Counted from the stretch's first letter, positions 34,217 to 43,487 are shown. The stretch: 64,000 nucleotides of DNA from Thermanaerothrix solaris (GCF_032334255.1 NZ_JAUHMF010000001.1:1054001-1118000), one strand, 5' to 3'. Notes: generated by a model from the sequence alone, not told the origin. Program-made: numbers and translations.

Positions 34217-35213
34217 GCTGGATAATGTCTCCAAGGTTTACCGCGTTGGTGCTTTCGGAGGTAAAGCCCTTTATGCCGTTAATAACGTAAGTTTTGAGGT
34301 TCAGAAAGGCGAAGTGGTCTCGCTAATCGGCGAAAGCGGGAGCGGCAAGAGCACGATTGGCAAAATGATATTGCGCCTACTTAATGTGACTGACGGCAAG
34401 ATCACTTTTAACGGGACGGACATTTCAACCCTTGAGGGTGAGGCATTGAAAGAGTACTACCGACAAGTGCAAGGGGTCTTTCAAGATCCGTTCAGTTCCT
34501 ACAATCCCATCTTCAAGGCTGACCGAATCTTTAAGGTCCTTCACGAAGAATTTTTTCCAGAAGTACCAGGAGCGGAATGGCAGAAACGGGTCGAACACGC
34601 CCTTTCCTCGGTGGGACTGAACCCCATGCATGTCCTGAATAAATATCCGCACCAACTCAGTGGTGGGCAATTGCAACGTTTCCTTATTGCCCGCGCCCTG
34701 CTACTTGATATTCAGTTTCTGGTCGCCGATGAGATCATCAGCATGCTTGATGCCTCAACCCGTATTGACGTGCTCAACTTGCTGGCCGATCTCAAATCAC
34801 GCGGGCTTTCCATCTTGTTTATCACCCATGATCTCTCGCTGGCTTACTATATCAGCGAGCGGGCTGTGATTCTTTATAAGGGCTATGTGGTCGAACAAGG
34901 CGCCGTCGAGAGGATATTTCATACCCCTTTACATCCTTACACGCGCATGCTCATGGAGTCCGTCCCGCGCCTGGATCGCAAATGGGAGAAAGGAGTCACC
35001 CTCTTAGAACGCAAAATTGAGGAATTTCGCAATGGGTGTCCTTATTTTGAACGGTGCCCGGTCGCCGAGAAACTGTGCGCCGTCTATCGCCCTCCCCTGA
35101 TCGAGGTAGAGACCGATCATGCGGTCGCGTGTATACACTATCAGTCCTCCTCAGAAGTGCAAAATCCGCTCGACCTGGTTCCCCAGAGCACCCGTCCGAC
35201 AAGCTCCATGTAA
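34209..35213 (+). CDS. ABC importer ATPase 2, DppF type
   Basis: A 334-residue ATPase, partner of the preceding one: Walker A 'GESGSGKSTIGKMIL', signature 'QLSGGQLQRFLIARALL', Walker B 'FLVADEIISMLD', H-loop 'ILFITHDLSLAYYISE', and the C-terminal Cys-rich 'CPYFERCPVAEKLC'. Walker B has Ile-Ile-Ser where 'PTS' or 'PVS' is common, also seen in sugar-type members. The ATG at 34209 begins the domain; an earlier frame start at 34179 lies inside the previous gene. Last gene of the importer operon. Confidence 0.92.
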   Translation: MLKLDNVSKVYRVGAFGGKALYAVNNVSFEVQKGEVVSLIGESGSGKSTIGKMILRLLNVTDGKITFNGTDISTLEGEALKEYYRQVQGVFQDPFSSYNPIFKADRIFKVLHEEFFPEVPGAEWQKRVEHALSSVGLNPMHVLNKYPHQLSGGQLQRFLIARALLLDIQFLVADEIISMLDASTRIDVLNLLADLKSRGLSILFITHDLSLAYYISERAVILYKGYVVEQGAVERIFHTPLHPYTRMLMESVPRLDRKWEKGVTLLERKIEEFRNGCPYFERCPVAEKLCAVYRPPLIEVETDHAVACIHYQSSSEVQNPLDLVPQSTRPTSSM

Positions 35214-35267
35214 CCAGGAAGCTTCCGCACCCCCAAAGTTGGGGTGAAACCTTACGCCCTACCTCGG

Positions 35268-36311
35268 CTAATCCCCTATCCGCAAGCCGTGATCGAGAAT
35301 ACGCTTGACCAACCCCGGACCTTCATAGATCAGGCCGCTATAGAGTTGGACCAGCACAGCGCCAGCATCCAGTTTCTCCTGCGCTTGATATGGCCCCATT
35401 ACACCACCGCTGGCAATCACCGGCACCCTCCCTCCGGTTCGTTTCACTACCTTGCGCACCAGAGAGGTATTTAGATCATTAAGCGGCAAGCCGCTCAGGC
35501 CACCCGTCTCGCCGGCCAATGACGAGTGCAAACCACCCCGCTGAGTGGTGGTATTGCTCACAATCACACCATCCATTCCGCAACCCAGGATCGCCTCTAA
35601 GGCCGCATCCAAAGCCTCATCATCCAGATCCGGGGCAATCTTAACTACAAGGGGAATGCGCCGCCCCAGGTTTGGTACCTGGGCATCCCGTGCTTCGGCC
35701 AGAGGGGTCAACAAAGCCTCCAGCATCTGACGCTGTTGCAACTGGCGTAGCCCAGGAGTGTTCGGCGAACTGACATTTATGGCCAAGTAATCGCACAAGG
35801 GGGCAAAGACCTGAAACAAGTAAAGATAGTCTTGAACTGCTTCTTCAAGCGGTGTCTGCCGGTTCTTACCGATATTGACCCCAATCACCACACCTGCAGG
35901 ACGCTTTCCTCTCAATTGCCGCGCCAGAAACTCGGCCCCGCGGCTAGGAAAACCCATCCGATTTATGATGGCTTGATCCTCCACCAACCGGAAAACCCGG
36001 GGCAGAGGATTACCGGATTGAGGGCGAGGGGTCACCGTGCCCAGTTCCAGGTGTCCAAACCCCAGGCATGCCAACCCTCGCCAGGCCAAGCCATCCTTAT
36101 CAAAACCAGCGGCTAAACCCAGTGGATTACGGAATGACAGCCCCATAACGCGTACCGTTGGTCCCTGCACTCGGGGCTGAAACCACGCCCTCAGCACGGA
36201 ACGAGTGATCGGGTTGCTCCCCGCCAAACGCAAAAGCGCAATCACCCCGTGGTGCGCCGTCTCGGGTGGAAGCCGAAAAATCAAAGGACGAAGTAACGCA
36301 TAAACGCTCAT
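35268..36311 (-). CDS. pyrD: Dihydroorotate dehydrogenase, class 2
   Basis: Membrane-associated flavoenzyme that oxidises dihydroorotate to orotate using quinone. The N-terminal amphipathic helices (LLRPLIFRLPPETAHHGVIALLRL region), 'GLAAGFDKDG', and catalytic Ser in 'INVSSPNTPGLR' mark class 2. 347 residues. The start overlaps the pyrFE stop as ATGA. Last gene of the pyr operon. Confidence 0.96.
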   Translation of the reverse strand: MSVYALLRPLIFRLPPETAHHGVIALLRLAGSNPITRSVLRAWFQPRVQGPTVRVMGLSFRNPLGLAAGFDKDGLAWRGLACLGFGHLELGTVTPRPQSGNPLPRVFRLVEDQAIINRMGFPSRGAEFLARQLRGKRPAGVVIGVNIGKNRQTPLEEAVQDYLYLFQVFAPLCDYLAINVSSPNTPGLRQLQQRQMLEALLTPLAEARDAQVPNLGRRIPLVVKIAPDLDDEALDAALEAILGCGMDGVIVSNTTTQRGGLHSSLAGETGGLSGLPLNDLNTSLVRKVVKRTGGRVPVIASGGVMGPYQAQEKLDAGAVLVQLYSGLIYEGPGLVKRILDHGLRIGD

Positions 36312-37735
36312 GCACGCCTCAGGAATTCGCGGACCTCTGCAATCTTTTCTCCAGGAATGCGCCCGGTGCTCTCCCAATAGTCCAGAAGTTGGCTCAGGGT
36401 AAGAACCGCATGCAGGCGATACCCCGCCGCTGAGAGCGCTTCAGATGCACCTGATTGACGATCTATCAACACTACCACATCCTCAACCACCAACCCTGCT
36501 TGAGTCAGGCGTTCAATCGCTTCAAACTTGCTCCCCCCGGTGGTGGCTAAGTCATCAATGACAACAACCCGCTCCCCGGGGCGAAACTCCCCTTCAATCT
36601 CAGCCTGAGTGCCATAAGCCTTAACCTCTTTGCGCGGGTAGATCAACGACCAGTTGCCCAACAGGCTTATCGTCGTGGCAATTGGAAGTGCTGCATAGGG
36701 TAGCGCTGCCAAGCGATCAAAAGAAAGGGTGCGTAATACCTTTAGATAGGCGCGGCTGACCTGTGACAACACTCTAGGGTAAGACACCAATTGGCGTAGA
36801 TCAATATAGATGGGAGATTGCAAGCCGGATTTGAGGGTAAAGGTGCCAAAACGCACACACCCTGCTTCTAAGAGGGCCTCAGCCAACGCGGCCCAATCAG
36901 GTGAAAACGGAGGAATAGCAACCCGCGAGGCCAGGACTGCTTCGTGTTCCTGACGCAACGAAGCGACCAGGTCCAATGCTGCTTGGCGCGGTGATTCCGC
37001 CCGTGAGATTGCCCGCGATACCGGGATTAAGATCCCTAAACCATCTGCCCGCAGCCCGGCGCGCAAGGTCGCTGCCAGGTCTCCCCCTTGCACCCCTACA
37101 CCTGGCGCCAGGAACCAAAGGTCTGGCGCCAGGCGGCGCAAGCGGGCTAGGGCTTCGGGGTAGGTAGCACCCACCACCAGCCCAATGTTCCCCTGGGTGT
37201 TCCATTCTTGCGCCTTTAGTGCTACTTTCTCATACAGCCTCAAATCCGACTCCCCGTCACCCAATGGCAAATCCTGAAAGTCCACCGCACCCGGGTTAGA
37301 CGTCTTACATAGTAGGAAAACTCCGCGGTCAGGGTAGCGCAAGAAAGGCTGTAGGCTATCATACCCGAGGTAGGGATTGAGGGTAATGGCATCCACGCCC
37401 AAGGTTTCGAACGCTGAGCGCGCGTAAGCCTCGGCGGTAGAGGCAATATCACCGCGTTTAGCATCTAGGATAACCGGAATGCCCTCTGGAATGCTGGAAA
37501 TCACCTCTTTGAGCACCTGCCAGCCTTGCGGGCCCAGGGCTTCAAAAAAGGCAGCGTTGGGTTTGTAGGCCAGCGCCAGATCCAATGTTGCCTCGATCAG
37601 GCGCTGGCAAAACATCTTTGCAGCTTCTGGCGTTGATGCTGCGAGGTCTTGAGGATGAGGATCCAAGCCCACACACAGCAGTGAGTTAATCTTGCGCGCC
37701 CTGTCTTCGAGTTGAGCGAAAAAACCGCTGTTCAT
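36308..37735 (-). CDS. PyrF-PyrE fusion (OMP decarboxylase / orotate PRTase)
   Basis: A 475-residue bifunctional enzyme covering the last two steps of UMP synthesis. Residues 1-270 are the type 2 OMP decarboxylase ('LLCVGLDPHPQDL', 'IPVILDAKRGDIASTAEAYA', 'LAPGVGVQGGDL'). Residues 285-475 are orotate phosphoribosyltransferase ('FGTFTLKSGLQSPIYIDLR', PRPP loop 'VVVIDDLATTGGSKFEAIE'). The order (F then E) is the reverse of eukaryotic UMPS. It overlaps pyrB by one base (TGATG) and pyrD by four. Confidence 0.95.
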   Translation of the reverse strand: MNSGFFAQLEDRARKINSLLCVGLDPHPQDLAASTPEAAKMFCQRLIEATLDLALAYKPNAAFFEALGPQGWQVLKEVISSIPEGIPVILDAKRGDIASTAEAYARSAFETLGVDAITLNPYLGYDSLQPFLRYPDRGVFLLCKTSNPGAVDFQDLPLGDGESDLRLYEKVALKAQEWNTQGNIGLVVGATYPEALARLRRLAPDLWFLAPGVGVQGGDLAATLRAGLRADGLGILIPVSRAISRAESPRQAALDLVASLRQEHEAVLASRVAIPPFSPDWAALAEALLEAGCVRFGTFTLKSGLQSPIYIDLRQLVSYPRVLSQVSRAYLKVLRTLSFDRLAALPYAALPIATTISLLGNWSLIYPRKEVKAYGTQAEIEGEFRPGERVVVIDDLATTGGSKFEAIERLTQAGLVVEDVVVLIDRQSGASEALSAAGYRLHAVLTLSQLLDYWESTGRIPGEKIAEVREFLRRA

Positions 37736-38724
37736 CAGGCCTTCCCCAACACCATTGCTAAAAGCGCCATGCGAACATACAGGCCATATTCGACCTGACG
37801 GAAATACGCCGCTCGCGGATCTTGATCCACTTCCAGTGCAATCTCGCCCACCCGGGGCAAGGGGTGCATCAGGATCATCGTCTTTTTGGCCGCCTGCATG
37901 ATCTCGGGCGTGATGACATAGGCATCTTTCACCGACTCATACTGCTGTGGATCTTCAAAGCGCTCTTTCTGCACCCGCGTTACATAAAGGACATCGGTTT
38001 CGGCCAAGACCGGCTCCAGTGAGGTGTACTCAAACTGAGGTGTTCCCGTGGCCTGGATTTCGGCAATAATCTCGGGGGGCATGCGCAGGATTTCCGGCGA
38101 GACATAGTTGAGTTTGACATTATAAAGCGAGAGCAAGCGCGCCAGAGAATGCACCGTGCGCCCATATTTCAGGTCACCCAACATGGTTACCGTAATGTGA
38201 TCCACCCGCCCCAATTCCTCCTGAATGGTGAACAAATCAAGCAATGCCTGGGTCGGGTGCTCACCTACGCCATCGCCGGCGTTAATGATCGGCTTGCGGG
38301 CATATTTTGCGGCCAATGCAGCGGCACCGACTTCGGGGTGGCGCAAGACAATGACGTCCGCATATGCTTCCAGAGTGCGCACAGTATCAGGTAGGGACTC
38401 CCCCTTAGCCACCGAAGAGTAACGCACTTCGTTGATCGGGATCACACTTCCACCCAGGCGTTCCATGGCCGCAGTAAACGAGGCCGAGGTGCGGGTTGAG
38501 GGTTCATAGAAGAGATTGGCCAGAATCTTGCCTTTCAGCAAGTCAAACGTACCGATGCGCCGCACCATCTCCGCCATTTCATGCGCCACACCAAAGATAT
38601 ATTCCAGGTCGCTGCGATCAAACTGCTTGACCGAAAGGATGTCCTTCCCATACCACGAGGCATTTTTGTTTTCGCCGAACGGCAGGTAGGGACTTTTTTC
38701 GGAATATGGGGTATACGTTGCCAT
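37735..38724 (-). CDS. pyrB: Aspartate carbamoyltransferase
   Basis: Catalytic subunit, 329 residues, joining carbamoyl phosphate and aspartate. 'YEPSTRTSASFTAAMERLG' is the carbamoyl-phosphate loop, 'HPTQALLDLFTI' and 'LMHPLPRVGEI' are further family motifs. No pyrI regulatory subunit is present. GGAG lies 6 nt before the ATG. Second gene of the operon, 53 nt after pyrC. Confidence 0.96.
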   Translation of the reverse strand: MATYTPYSEKSPYLPFGENKNASWYGKDILSVKQFDRSDLEYIFGVAHEMAEMVRRIGTFDLLKGKILANLFYEPSTRTSASFTAAMERLGGSVIPINEVRYSSVAKGESLPDTVRTLEAYADVIVLRHPEVGAAALAAKYARKPIINAGDGVGEHPTQALLDLFTIQEELGRVDHITVTMLGDLKYGRTVHSLARLLSLYNVKLNYVSPEILRMPPEIIAEIQATGTPQFEYTSLEPVLAETDVLYVTRVQKERFEDPQQYESVKDAYVITPEIMQAAKKTMILMHPLPRVGEIALEVDQDPRAAYFRQVEYGLYVRMALLAMVLGKA

Positions 38725-38777
38725 TTCTCACTCCTTTGGGTTAGATTTTTGAATGTGGACTCTGGGCCCAACTTACT

Positions 38778-39842
38778 TTACATGGCATTAGCACGGACAT
38801 TGCGACCAAAACCCGGCACAGCCAGCACTTTACCATCCCGATAGACCTCGGTCCCACGCAACACAACCCGCATTACCCGCCCTCGCACCCGCCAACCCTC
38901 GAAGGGCGTCCATCCGGCGCGAGTTAACAAATTCTCACCCCGGATTTCCCAGGTGCTCTCAGAATCCACTTCTACCCATGTCTCCGGTTGAGCGGGCAAG
39001 CGAAAAATGCGCTGGGGATTGACGTAATAACGTCGAATGACATCCTCAAGCGTCAGACGGCCCTCTGCCACGGCCGTCAGCAACAACGGCAAGGCGGTCT
39101 CCAGGCCGGGGAAGCCCGGGGGAGGGGTGTTGCCATCTTTTTCCGCCAAGGTGTGGGGCGCGTGATCAGTGGCAAAGCAATCAATGACGTCCAGGTTATC
39201 CCACAGCGCCTGCCGGTCACGCGGGCTGGCCAGCGCTGGGCGTACCTCAGCCCGTCCCTGACCAAGCGCCGGGATATCCTCCTCGCTCAAAAACAGGTGA
39301 TGCGGTGTGACCTCACATGTTACTTTGAGTCCGCGTTCTTTGGCGGCCCGAATGATAAGAATCTCTTCACGGCGAGAAACATGGCAGAGATGAAGTGGTC
39401 GCTCAAAGAATGCGGCCAAAAGGATCACCGCCGCCAGCGTACGTCCTTCGGCATGGACGGCCAGGGGCATCTCATACGGCCAATGAGCCAGGTGCGCCAT
39501 CCAGTCCGTCATATCGGCGAGGCGCAGGGGGCCGTAGGTATGATCAAGATACATTTTCAACCCCGCCGTCTGCGGTGCCAACTCGGCCGCGATGGAAGCG
39601 TTTTCCGGAGTCGCGCCTAGATATTGGGCATAATCGCACACCGCCTTCTGGCGTGCAGCTTCTAGCGCCAGGTTTAGGGATTCCGCATCGGTTATCGGCG
39701 GCTGGGTATTGGGCATCGCCAGAACCATCGTTACCCCACCCGCTAGCGCTGCTGCCGTTCCACTATACCAGTCCTCTTTATGAGTAGCACCGGGCTCACG
39801 CATATGAACGTGAGGATCAATGAAACCAGGTAATTGCACCAT
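38778..39842 (-). CDS. pyrC: Dihydroorotase
   Basis: Zinc amidohydrolase that cyclises carbamoyl aspartate. 'PGFIDPHVHMREPG' holds the metal-binding HXH; 'HLCHVSRREE' and 'CFATDHAPHTLAEKDG' hold the later His and Asp ligands. The ATG at 39842 (354 residues) is used because GGAGGCGGGA precedes it and the domain begins there; a longer frame runs into the leader hairpins. The start lacks the usual N-terminal beta-sandwich strand seen in longer dihydroorotases. First gene of the pyr operon. Confidence 0.94.
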   Translation of the reverse strand: MVQLPGFIDPHVHMREPGATHKEDWYSGTAAALAGGVTMVLAMPNTQPPITDAESLNLALEAARQKAVCDYAQYLGATPENASIAAELAPQTAGLKMYLDHTYGPLRLADMTDWMAHLAHWPYEMPLAVHAEGRTLAAVILLAAFFERPLHLCHVSRREEILIIRAAKERGLKVTCEVTPHHLFLSEEDIPALGQGRAEVRPALASPRDRQALWDNLDVIDCFATDHAPHTLAEKDGNTPPPGFPGLETALPLLLTAVAEGRLTLEDVIRRYYVNPQRIFRLPAQPETWVEVDSESTWEIRGENLLTRAGWTPFEGWRVRGRVMRVVLRGTEVYRDGKVLAVPGFGRNVRANAM

Positions 39843-39859
39843 TCCCGCCTCCACACAGA

Positions 39860-39888
39860 GAAAGAGAGCCTGAAAACGGCTCTCTTTC
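39860..39888 (-). promoter_or_regulatory. pyr leader hairpin 3:4, before the pyrC ribosome site
   Basis: Perfect 11-bp stem (39878-39888 with 39860-39870, 7-nt loop). It ends 7 nt before the GGAGG at 39852-39848. Its arms resemble those of the upstream terminator, so alternative pairing is possible. Confidence 0.75.
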
Positions 39889-39917
39889 CTTCCACATTTG
39901 ACTCGTGAGATATAAAA

Positions 39918-39943
39918 AGAAAGAGCCGATAACGGCTCTTTCT
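39918..39943 (-). terminator. pyr leader terminator (hairpin 1:2)
   Basis: Perfect 11-bp stem (39933-39943 with 39918-39928, 4-nt loop), then TTTTTATA on the minus strand. It lies about 75 nt after the predicted pyr start at 40020, inside the leader, so it is a candidate attenuator. It could also end the upstream operon. Confidence 0.8.
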
Positions 39944-40026
39944 CCCCAAATCCCAGGAACGCGGAACCGATTCCGCCGTTCACCCGAGAGTGTCATCATC
40001 AGATACTGCATGCTCATTTCGGGGCA

Positions 40027-40054
40027 ATTCTATTCAGGAACGTCAAATTGTCAA
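40027..40054 (-). promoter_or_regulatory. Promoter of the pyr operon
   Basis: Minus strand: TTGACA (40054-40049), 16-nt spacer, TAGAAT (40032-40027). It implies a leader of about 180 nt before pyrC. A 66-codon frame (40017-39817) starts near +4 and runs through the terminator into pyrC; a leader peptide role is possible but unsupported by a ribosome site. Confidence 0.7.
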
Positions 40055-40097
40055 GGGCTAATTTGTAAAATCACTGCATTGGGTTCGTTTCTCGTGC

Positions 40098-41369
40098 TTA
40101 TTCTAATCCGCAGGCATGGTTGTAATCTTCAAGCACCATTTGAATCTTGTCTAACACCAGTGCATCGAAGGTGTTCATCAACCGCCCTTCGCGCACTTTG
40201 CGGTACTGCTGGGGCAAATACTGGCTGAGCAGGGTCAGTGGGATCGTGACCCGGTTCAAGTTCGAACGCAAACGTTGAAATGCCTGCTCTACCGTCGGTG
40301 TTGCCCAATAATAGCGAATACGATCGCTAAAACTATATCGCCGCGCCATCGCTAATGTTCGCTCATCACCGCGGTAATACCTGATCCAATACTTGGGATT
40401 CGAGAGCATGGCTTCTTCCAGTGCATGGACAATGCGACTGGATTCATCACACAGAACCTCTTCAATTGCAGCCAGCGCAAAGACAGCCTCGCGAAAGGCA
40501 AACGTCAGTGCCGGGCCGACTTTGAGGATGGCAAAATGATCTTCAACCAAAGCCCGCAAGGCTTCGCGCGTTTGATAATCGGTCGAATGGGCTTCATAGA
40601 CCCACCCGGGCCGGGTTTCAATAAAGTGAGAGAGGGATTGGGCTGCTTCGCGGTGGTAGTCATGCACCTGAGCATCACCAAACTCCACCCCAGGTTGAAC
40701 CACCAAGGCCATCACACGTTCCCAAGCAGCGTCTAAACCCCGCTTCGAAAAAGCCCGTTGCGTCAGTTCCAGGGTCTCTGCAGCATCTTCGGGGCGCGTG
40801 ATTATCAGCCGGTCTTCCTCCGCTTTGGCGCCTCCCGCCGGGGGCACTTCCGTACCGATGACATAGCGTGGTAAAGGTAATGGCGCTTCTTGGCTGGCCG
40901 CTTCAGCCTCAGCAGCCAGTTCTGCCGCTCGTTCAGCAACCACAGCCGGAGAAAAATCACGATCATCCGCACACGGCATCGAACAATCCAAATGGATTTT
41001 GCGGAAACCAGCCTCCACATACGCTCTAACCAAGGTTCTGGCTTTGGCCATGGCGCTCGCGGCAGGCTCATTGGACCATACAAGTGGACCTAAATGATCC
41101 CCGCCCAAAAGGATGCGCTCACGTGGGAAACCCACCCGCGTCGCTATGGCTTCAACAAAGCGCACAAAATCTGCGGGGGTCATACCGGTGTAACCGCCAT
41201 ACTGATTGACCTGGTTACAGGTGGCTTCTATTAACACCGGAATCTGCTTTGCCTTCCCGTTGCGCAACGCCGCTTCGATGACATAAGGATGGGCTGAACA
41301 TATCGAGGTAATTCCAAGCGGAGGTCCGAATTGATGTGATTGCACCACAAAATCCAGATAGGTGATCAT
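40098..41369 (-). CDS. Tagatose-bisphosphate aldolase subunit, GatZ/KbaZ-like
   Basis: A 423-residue TIM-barrel protein with 'GITSICSAHPYVIEAAL', 'VLIEATCNQVNQYGGYTGM', 'LGGDHLGP' and 'KIHLDCSMPCADD', as in GatZ/KbaZ. In enterobacteria these are non-catalytic partners that stabilise the class II aldolase GatY/KbaY. No GatY is visible here; instead a class I LacD-like aldolase is in the same operon. The protein may therefore act alone, as suggested for some GatZ homologues. It starts by ATGA overlap with the kinase gene. Confidence 0.88.
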   Translation of the reverse strand: MITYLDFVVQSHQFGPPLGITSICSAHPYVIEAALRNGKAKQIPVLIEATCNQVNQYGGYTGMTPADFVRFVEAIATRVGFPRERILLGGDHLGPLVWSNEPAASAMAKARTLVRAYVEAGFRKIHLDCSMPCADDRDFSPAVVAERAAELAAEAEAASQEAPLPLPRYVIGTEVPPAGGAKAEEDRLIITRPEDAAETLELTQRAFSKRGLDAAWERVMALVVQPGVEFGDAQVHDYHREAAQSLSHFIETRPGWVYEAHSTDYQTREALRALVEDHFAILKVGPALTFAFREAVFALAAIEEVLCDESSRIVHALEEAMLSNPKYWIRYYRGDERTLAMARRYSFSDRIRYYWATPTVEQAFQRLRSNLNRVTIPLTLLSQYLPQQYRKVREGRLMNTFDALVLDKIQMVLEDYNHACGLE

Positions 41370-42334
41370 TGCCCTTCTCCTTCGGAAAGCGTTGGGGCGC
41401 CTTTCTTCTCCCATGTGGCGAGAATGTCTAATGCTTCGATCAGCGTGGGTTGAGCAGCAATGCCCCCTGCCGCCTGGGTCGAAAGCGATCCACAGATCAC
41501 CGCTAGGCGCAATGTGCGCTCCAGGTCCCAGCCATGGAGATACCCATAAATAAAGCCGGCATCGAAACTATCACCTGCACCGACTGTATCCACCACCTTA
41601 ACGGGCAAACCAGGAACATTAACGATGCGCGATCCCTGGATCGCCAACGCCCCCCGTGCGCCCAATTTAATTGCCACCACGCTGACTAGTGCCGCCAGTT
41701 TTTGGGCTGCGGCTTCCACATCGGCCTCCCGACTCAGGGAGCAGGCTTCGGTTTCATTGAGAAACAGCACATCGGTCTGAGCCAATAAAGCGTCGAAGCC
41801 ATGCCATTGACCACTGGGATCATAGTTTGTATCCAGCGAAGTCGTTACCCCTAATGCTCGCGCCTGACGAAATAGATCAGGCAATCCGGGCTGCAGATTG
41901 GATTGCAGGAAGTAAGACGCCACATGAAGATGGCGCACTTGCTCCAAAAGGTGCAGCGGAACATCTTCTGCTCGTAACACCGGAATCAAACCCGGATAGG
42001 TTAGAATCGCCCGGTCGGCCCCCCGCGCCAGAATAACACTCAGGCCGGTGGCTCCATCCGGGCGAATTTGTATATGCTCGACCCCTATCCCGCGCCGGTG
42101 CATTTGATCAACCATAAAGTGGCCAAAGACATCCGCGCCACATAGCCCTACAAAGGTGGTTTTCAGACCTAAACGGGCAGCCCCGCAGGCGAAAATGGCC
42201 GACGACGAGCCAACCGTCAGTGTCGCGCTATCTACCAATTTCTCAACTTGCCCAAAAACCGGTTCGACATCCCCGGTCAGAATGAGGTCAGGGTTGATTT
42301 CACCCACGACCAAAAGATCATAAATCCTGGTCAT
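41366..42334 (-). CDS. PfkB-family sugar kinase
   Basis: A 322-residue ribokinase-fold kinase. Seen: 'DLLVVGEINPDLILTGD' at the N-terminus, 'GSSSAIFACGAARLG', and the PfkB signature with catalytic Asp 'DTVGAGDSFDAGFIYGYLHG'. Position between the transporter and aldolases fits phosphorylation of the imported sugar, for example tagatose-6-phosphate or a ketose. Substrate not determined. It overlaps the MFS gene by 17 nt. Confidence 0.92.
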   Translation of the reverse strand: MTRIYDLLVVGEINPDLILTGDVEPVFGQVEKLVDSATLTVGSSSAIFACGAARLGLKTTFVGLCGADVFGHFMVDQMHRRGIGVEHIQIRPDGATGLSVILARGADRAILTYPGLIPVLRAEDVPLHLLEQVRHLHVASYFLQSNLQPGLPDLFRQARALGVTTSLDTNYDPSGQWHGFDALLAQTDVLFLNETEACSLSREADVEAAAQKLAALVSVVAIKLGARGALAIQGSRIVNVPGLPVKVVDTVGAGDSFDAGFIYGYLHGWDLERTLRLAVICGSLSTQAAGGIAAQPTLIEALDILATWEKKGAPTLSEGEGQ

Positions 42335-43448
42335 AATGATTCCTCACACGCCATAGAATAAAAGCACCTAACAGCCCCAAGCCACTCACCAGCCGGAACA
42401 TCCAAATCGCCCCCACCCGCGCTAATAAAAATCCGCCCACCAGTGAGCCGACCACCATCCCCACCCCCATGATGGCGCTGGAAAACAAACCTTGCGCCGT
42501 TGCATTCAAACCTGGTGGCGCCAGCACACCAGCATAAGAAACCCCGGCTACCCACATCAACGCATAGGTTACTCCATGCATCAATTGGATCGGCATTGCC
42601 ATCCAGGGTTGAGTCATGAATGAGTAGAGCAAGGATCGCAGTGAAAAAAGGATCAATCCTACCATCAAGAGCCGCTGCGGATGCCAGCGCTTAAGCAGAG
42701 CGCTTGAGACAAAAAGAATTGAGACCTCAGAAACGGTCGCCACAGTCAGATTCAGCCCCAAGAGCGTCTGTGAAGCCCCCAAATCTTGAAGAAACAAAAA
42801 TAAAAAATTGCTAATCACAGAAATCAAAACGCCCCCAGTAAATGCCGTAAAAAGAAACGCCCGCCATCGTGGATCGGCCCAAAAACGTGAGAGTGCTTCC
42901 AGTCCGGCTGGTCGCACCAGAGTGGAGCGCACCGAAAGGCGGGTGGCCAGAAGTGAGCTTACCCCCATCATCACCCCAAACAGGACAAACAACCCTTGTA
43001 ATCCCACTTGCTCGGCCAATCGGCCCGCCAGCGGCGCGCATACACCCCACCCGACCGCCCCCCACAAACGGATGCGCCCATAGTGCTCGCGCCGCTCGCC
43101 CAGTGCCTGGAGCACTGAACTATCCATGATCGGCACCAAAGGCGATAAGAATAGCGCTAGAGGCACTAAAATCACTACCAGCCCGATAAATGAGCGTGGC
43201 AGGATCAGCAATGCCCCTAATACCCCCACGGTTAACATCGAGAGAACCAATACCCGCTTTTGTTGCTGGTATGAATCGGCCAGCCACCCCCACAAGGGAC
43301 CGCTGAGCAAGTTGATCAGGGGAATGGTCGCGGTTAAGATGCCGATTTGCTCCCCACCCAGACCCAATTGGCGGTAATACACCGGCAGATAAGGAGACAA
43401 AGCTGCCATTGCCGCGTAGTAGATGAAATACAATGCTGACCAGTACAC
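42318..43448 (-). CDS. MFS sugar transporter
   Basis: A 376-residue protein with about twelve helices. 'YYAAMAALSPYLPVYYRQLGL' at the N-terminus and 'LLSGPLWGWLADSYQQ' match the LacY/nucleoside-symporter-like MFS_1_like group. The start taken is GTG at 43448; no strong ribosome site is visible, so the exact start is uncertain. It is the likely importer of the sugar processed by this operon. Confidence 0.88.
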   Translation of the reverse strand: MYWSALYFIYYAAMAALSPYLPVYYRQLGLGGEQIGILTATIPLINLLSGPLWGWLADSYQQQKRVLVLSMLTVGVLGALLILPRSFIGLVVILVPLALFLSPLVPIMDSSVLQALGERREHYGRIRLWGAVGWGVCAPLAGRLAEQVGLQGLFVLFGVMMGVSSLLATRLSVRSTLVRPAGLEALSRFWADPRWRAFLFTAFTGGVLISVISNFLFLFLQDLGASQTLLGLNLTVATVSEVSILFVSSALLKRWHPQRLLMVGLILFSLRSLLYSFMTQPWMAMPIQLMHGVTYALMWVAGVSYAGVLAPPGLNATAQGLFSSAIMGVGMVVGSLVGGFLLARVGAIWMFRLVSGLGLLGAFILWRVRNHYDQDL

Positions 43449-43487
43449 AATGACTCTTGATGACCGTCCCTGAAAACTGCGTAGGTC

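Noticed and set aside
35228..35246. Small C/G hairpin after the DppF-type gene
   Set aside because: Only about 6 bp with no T-run; too weak to call a terminator.
38988..39620. 210-codon plus-strand frame
   Set aside because: It lies wholly antisense to pyrC and shows no domain; the frame is a codon-bias shadow.
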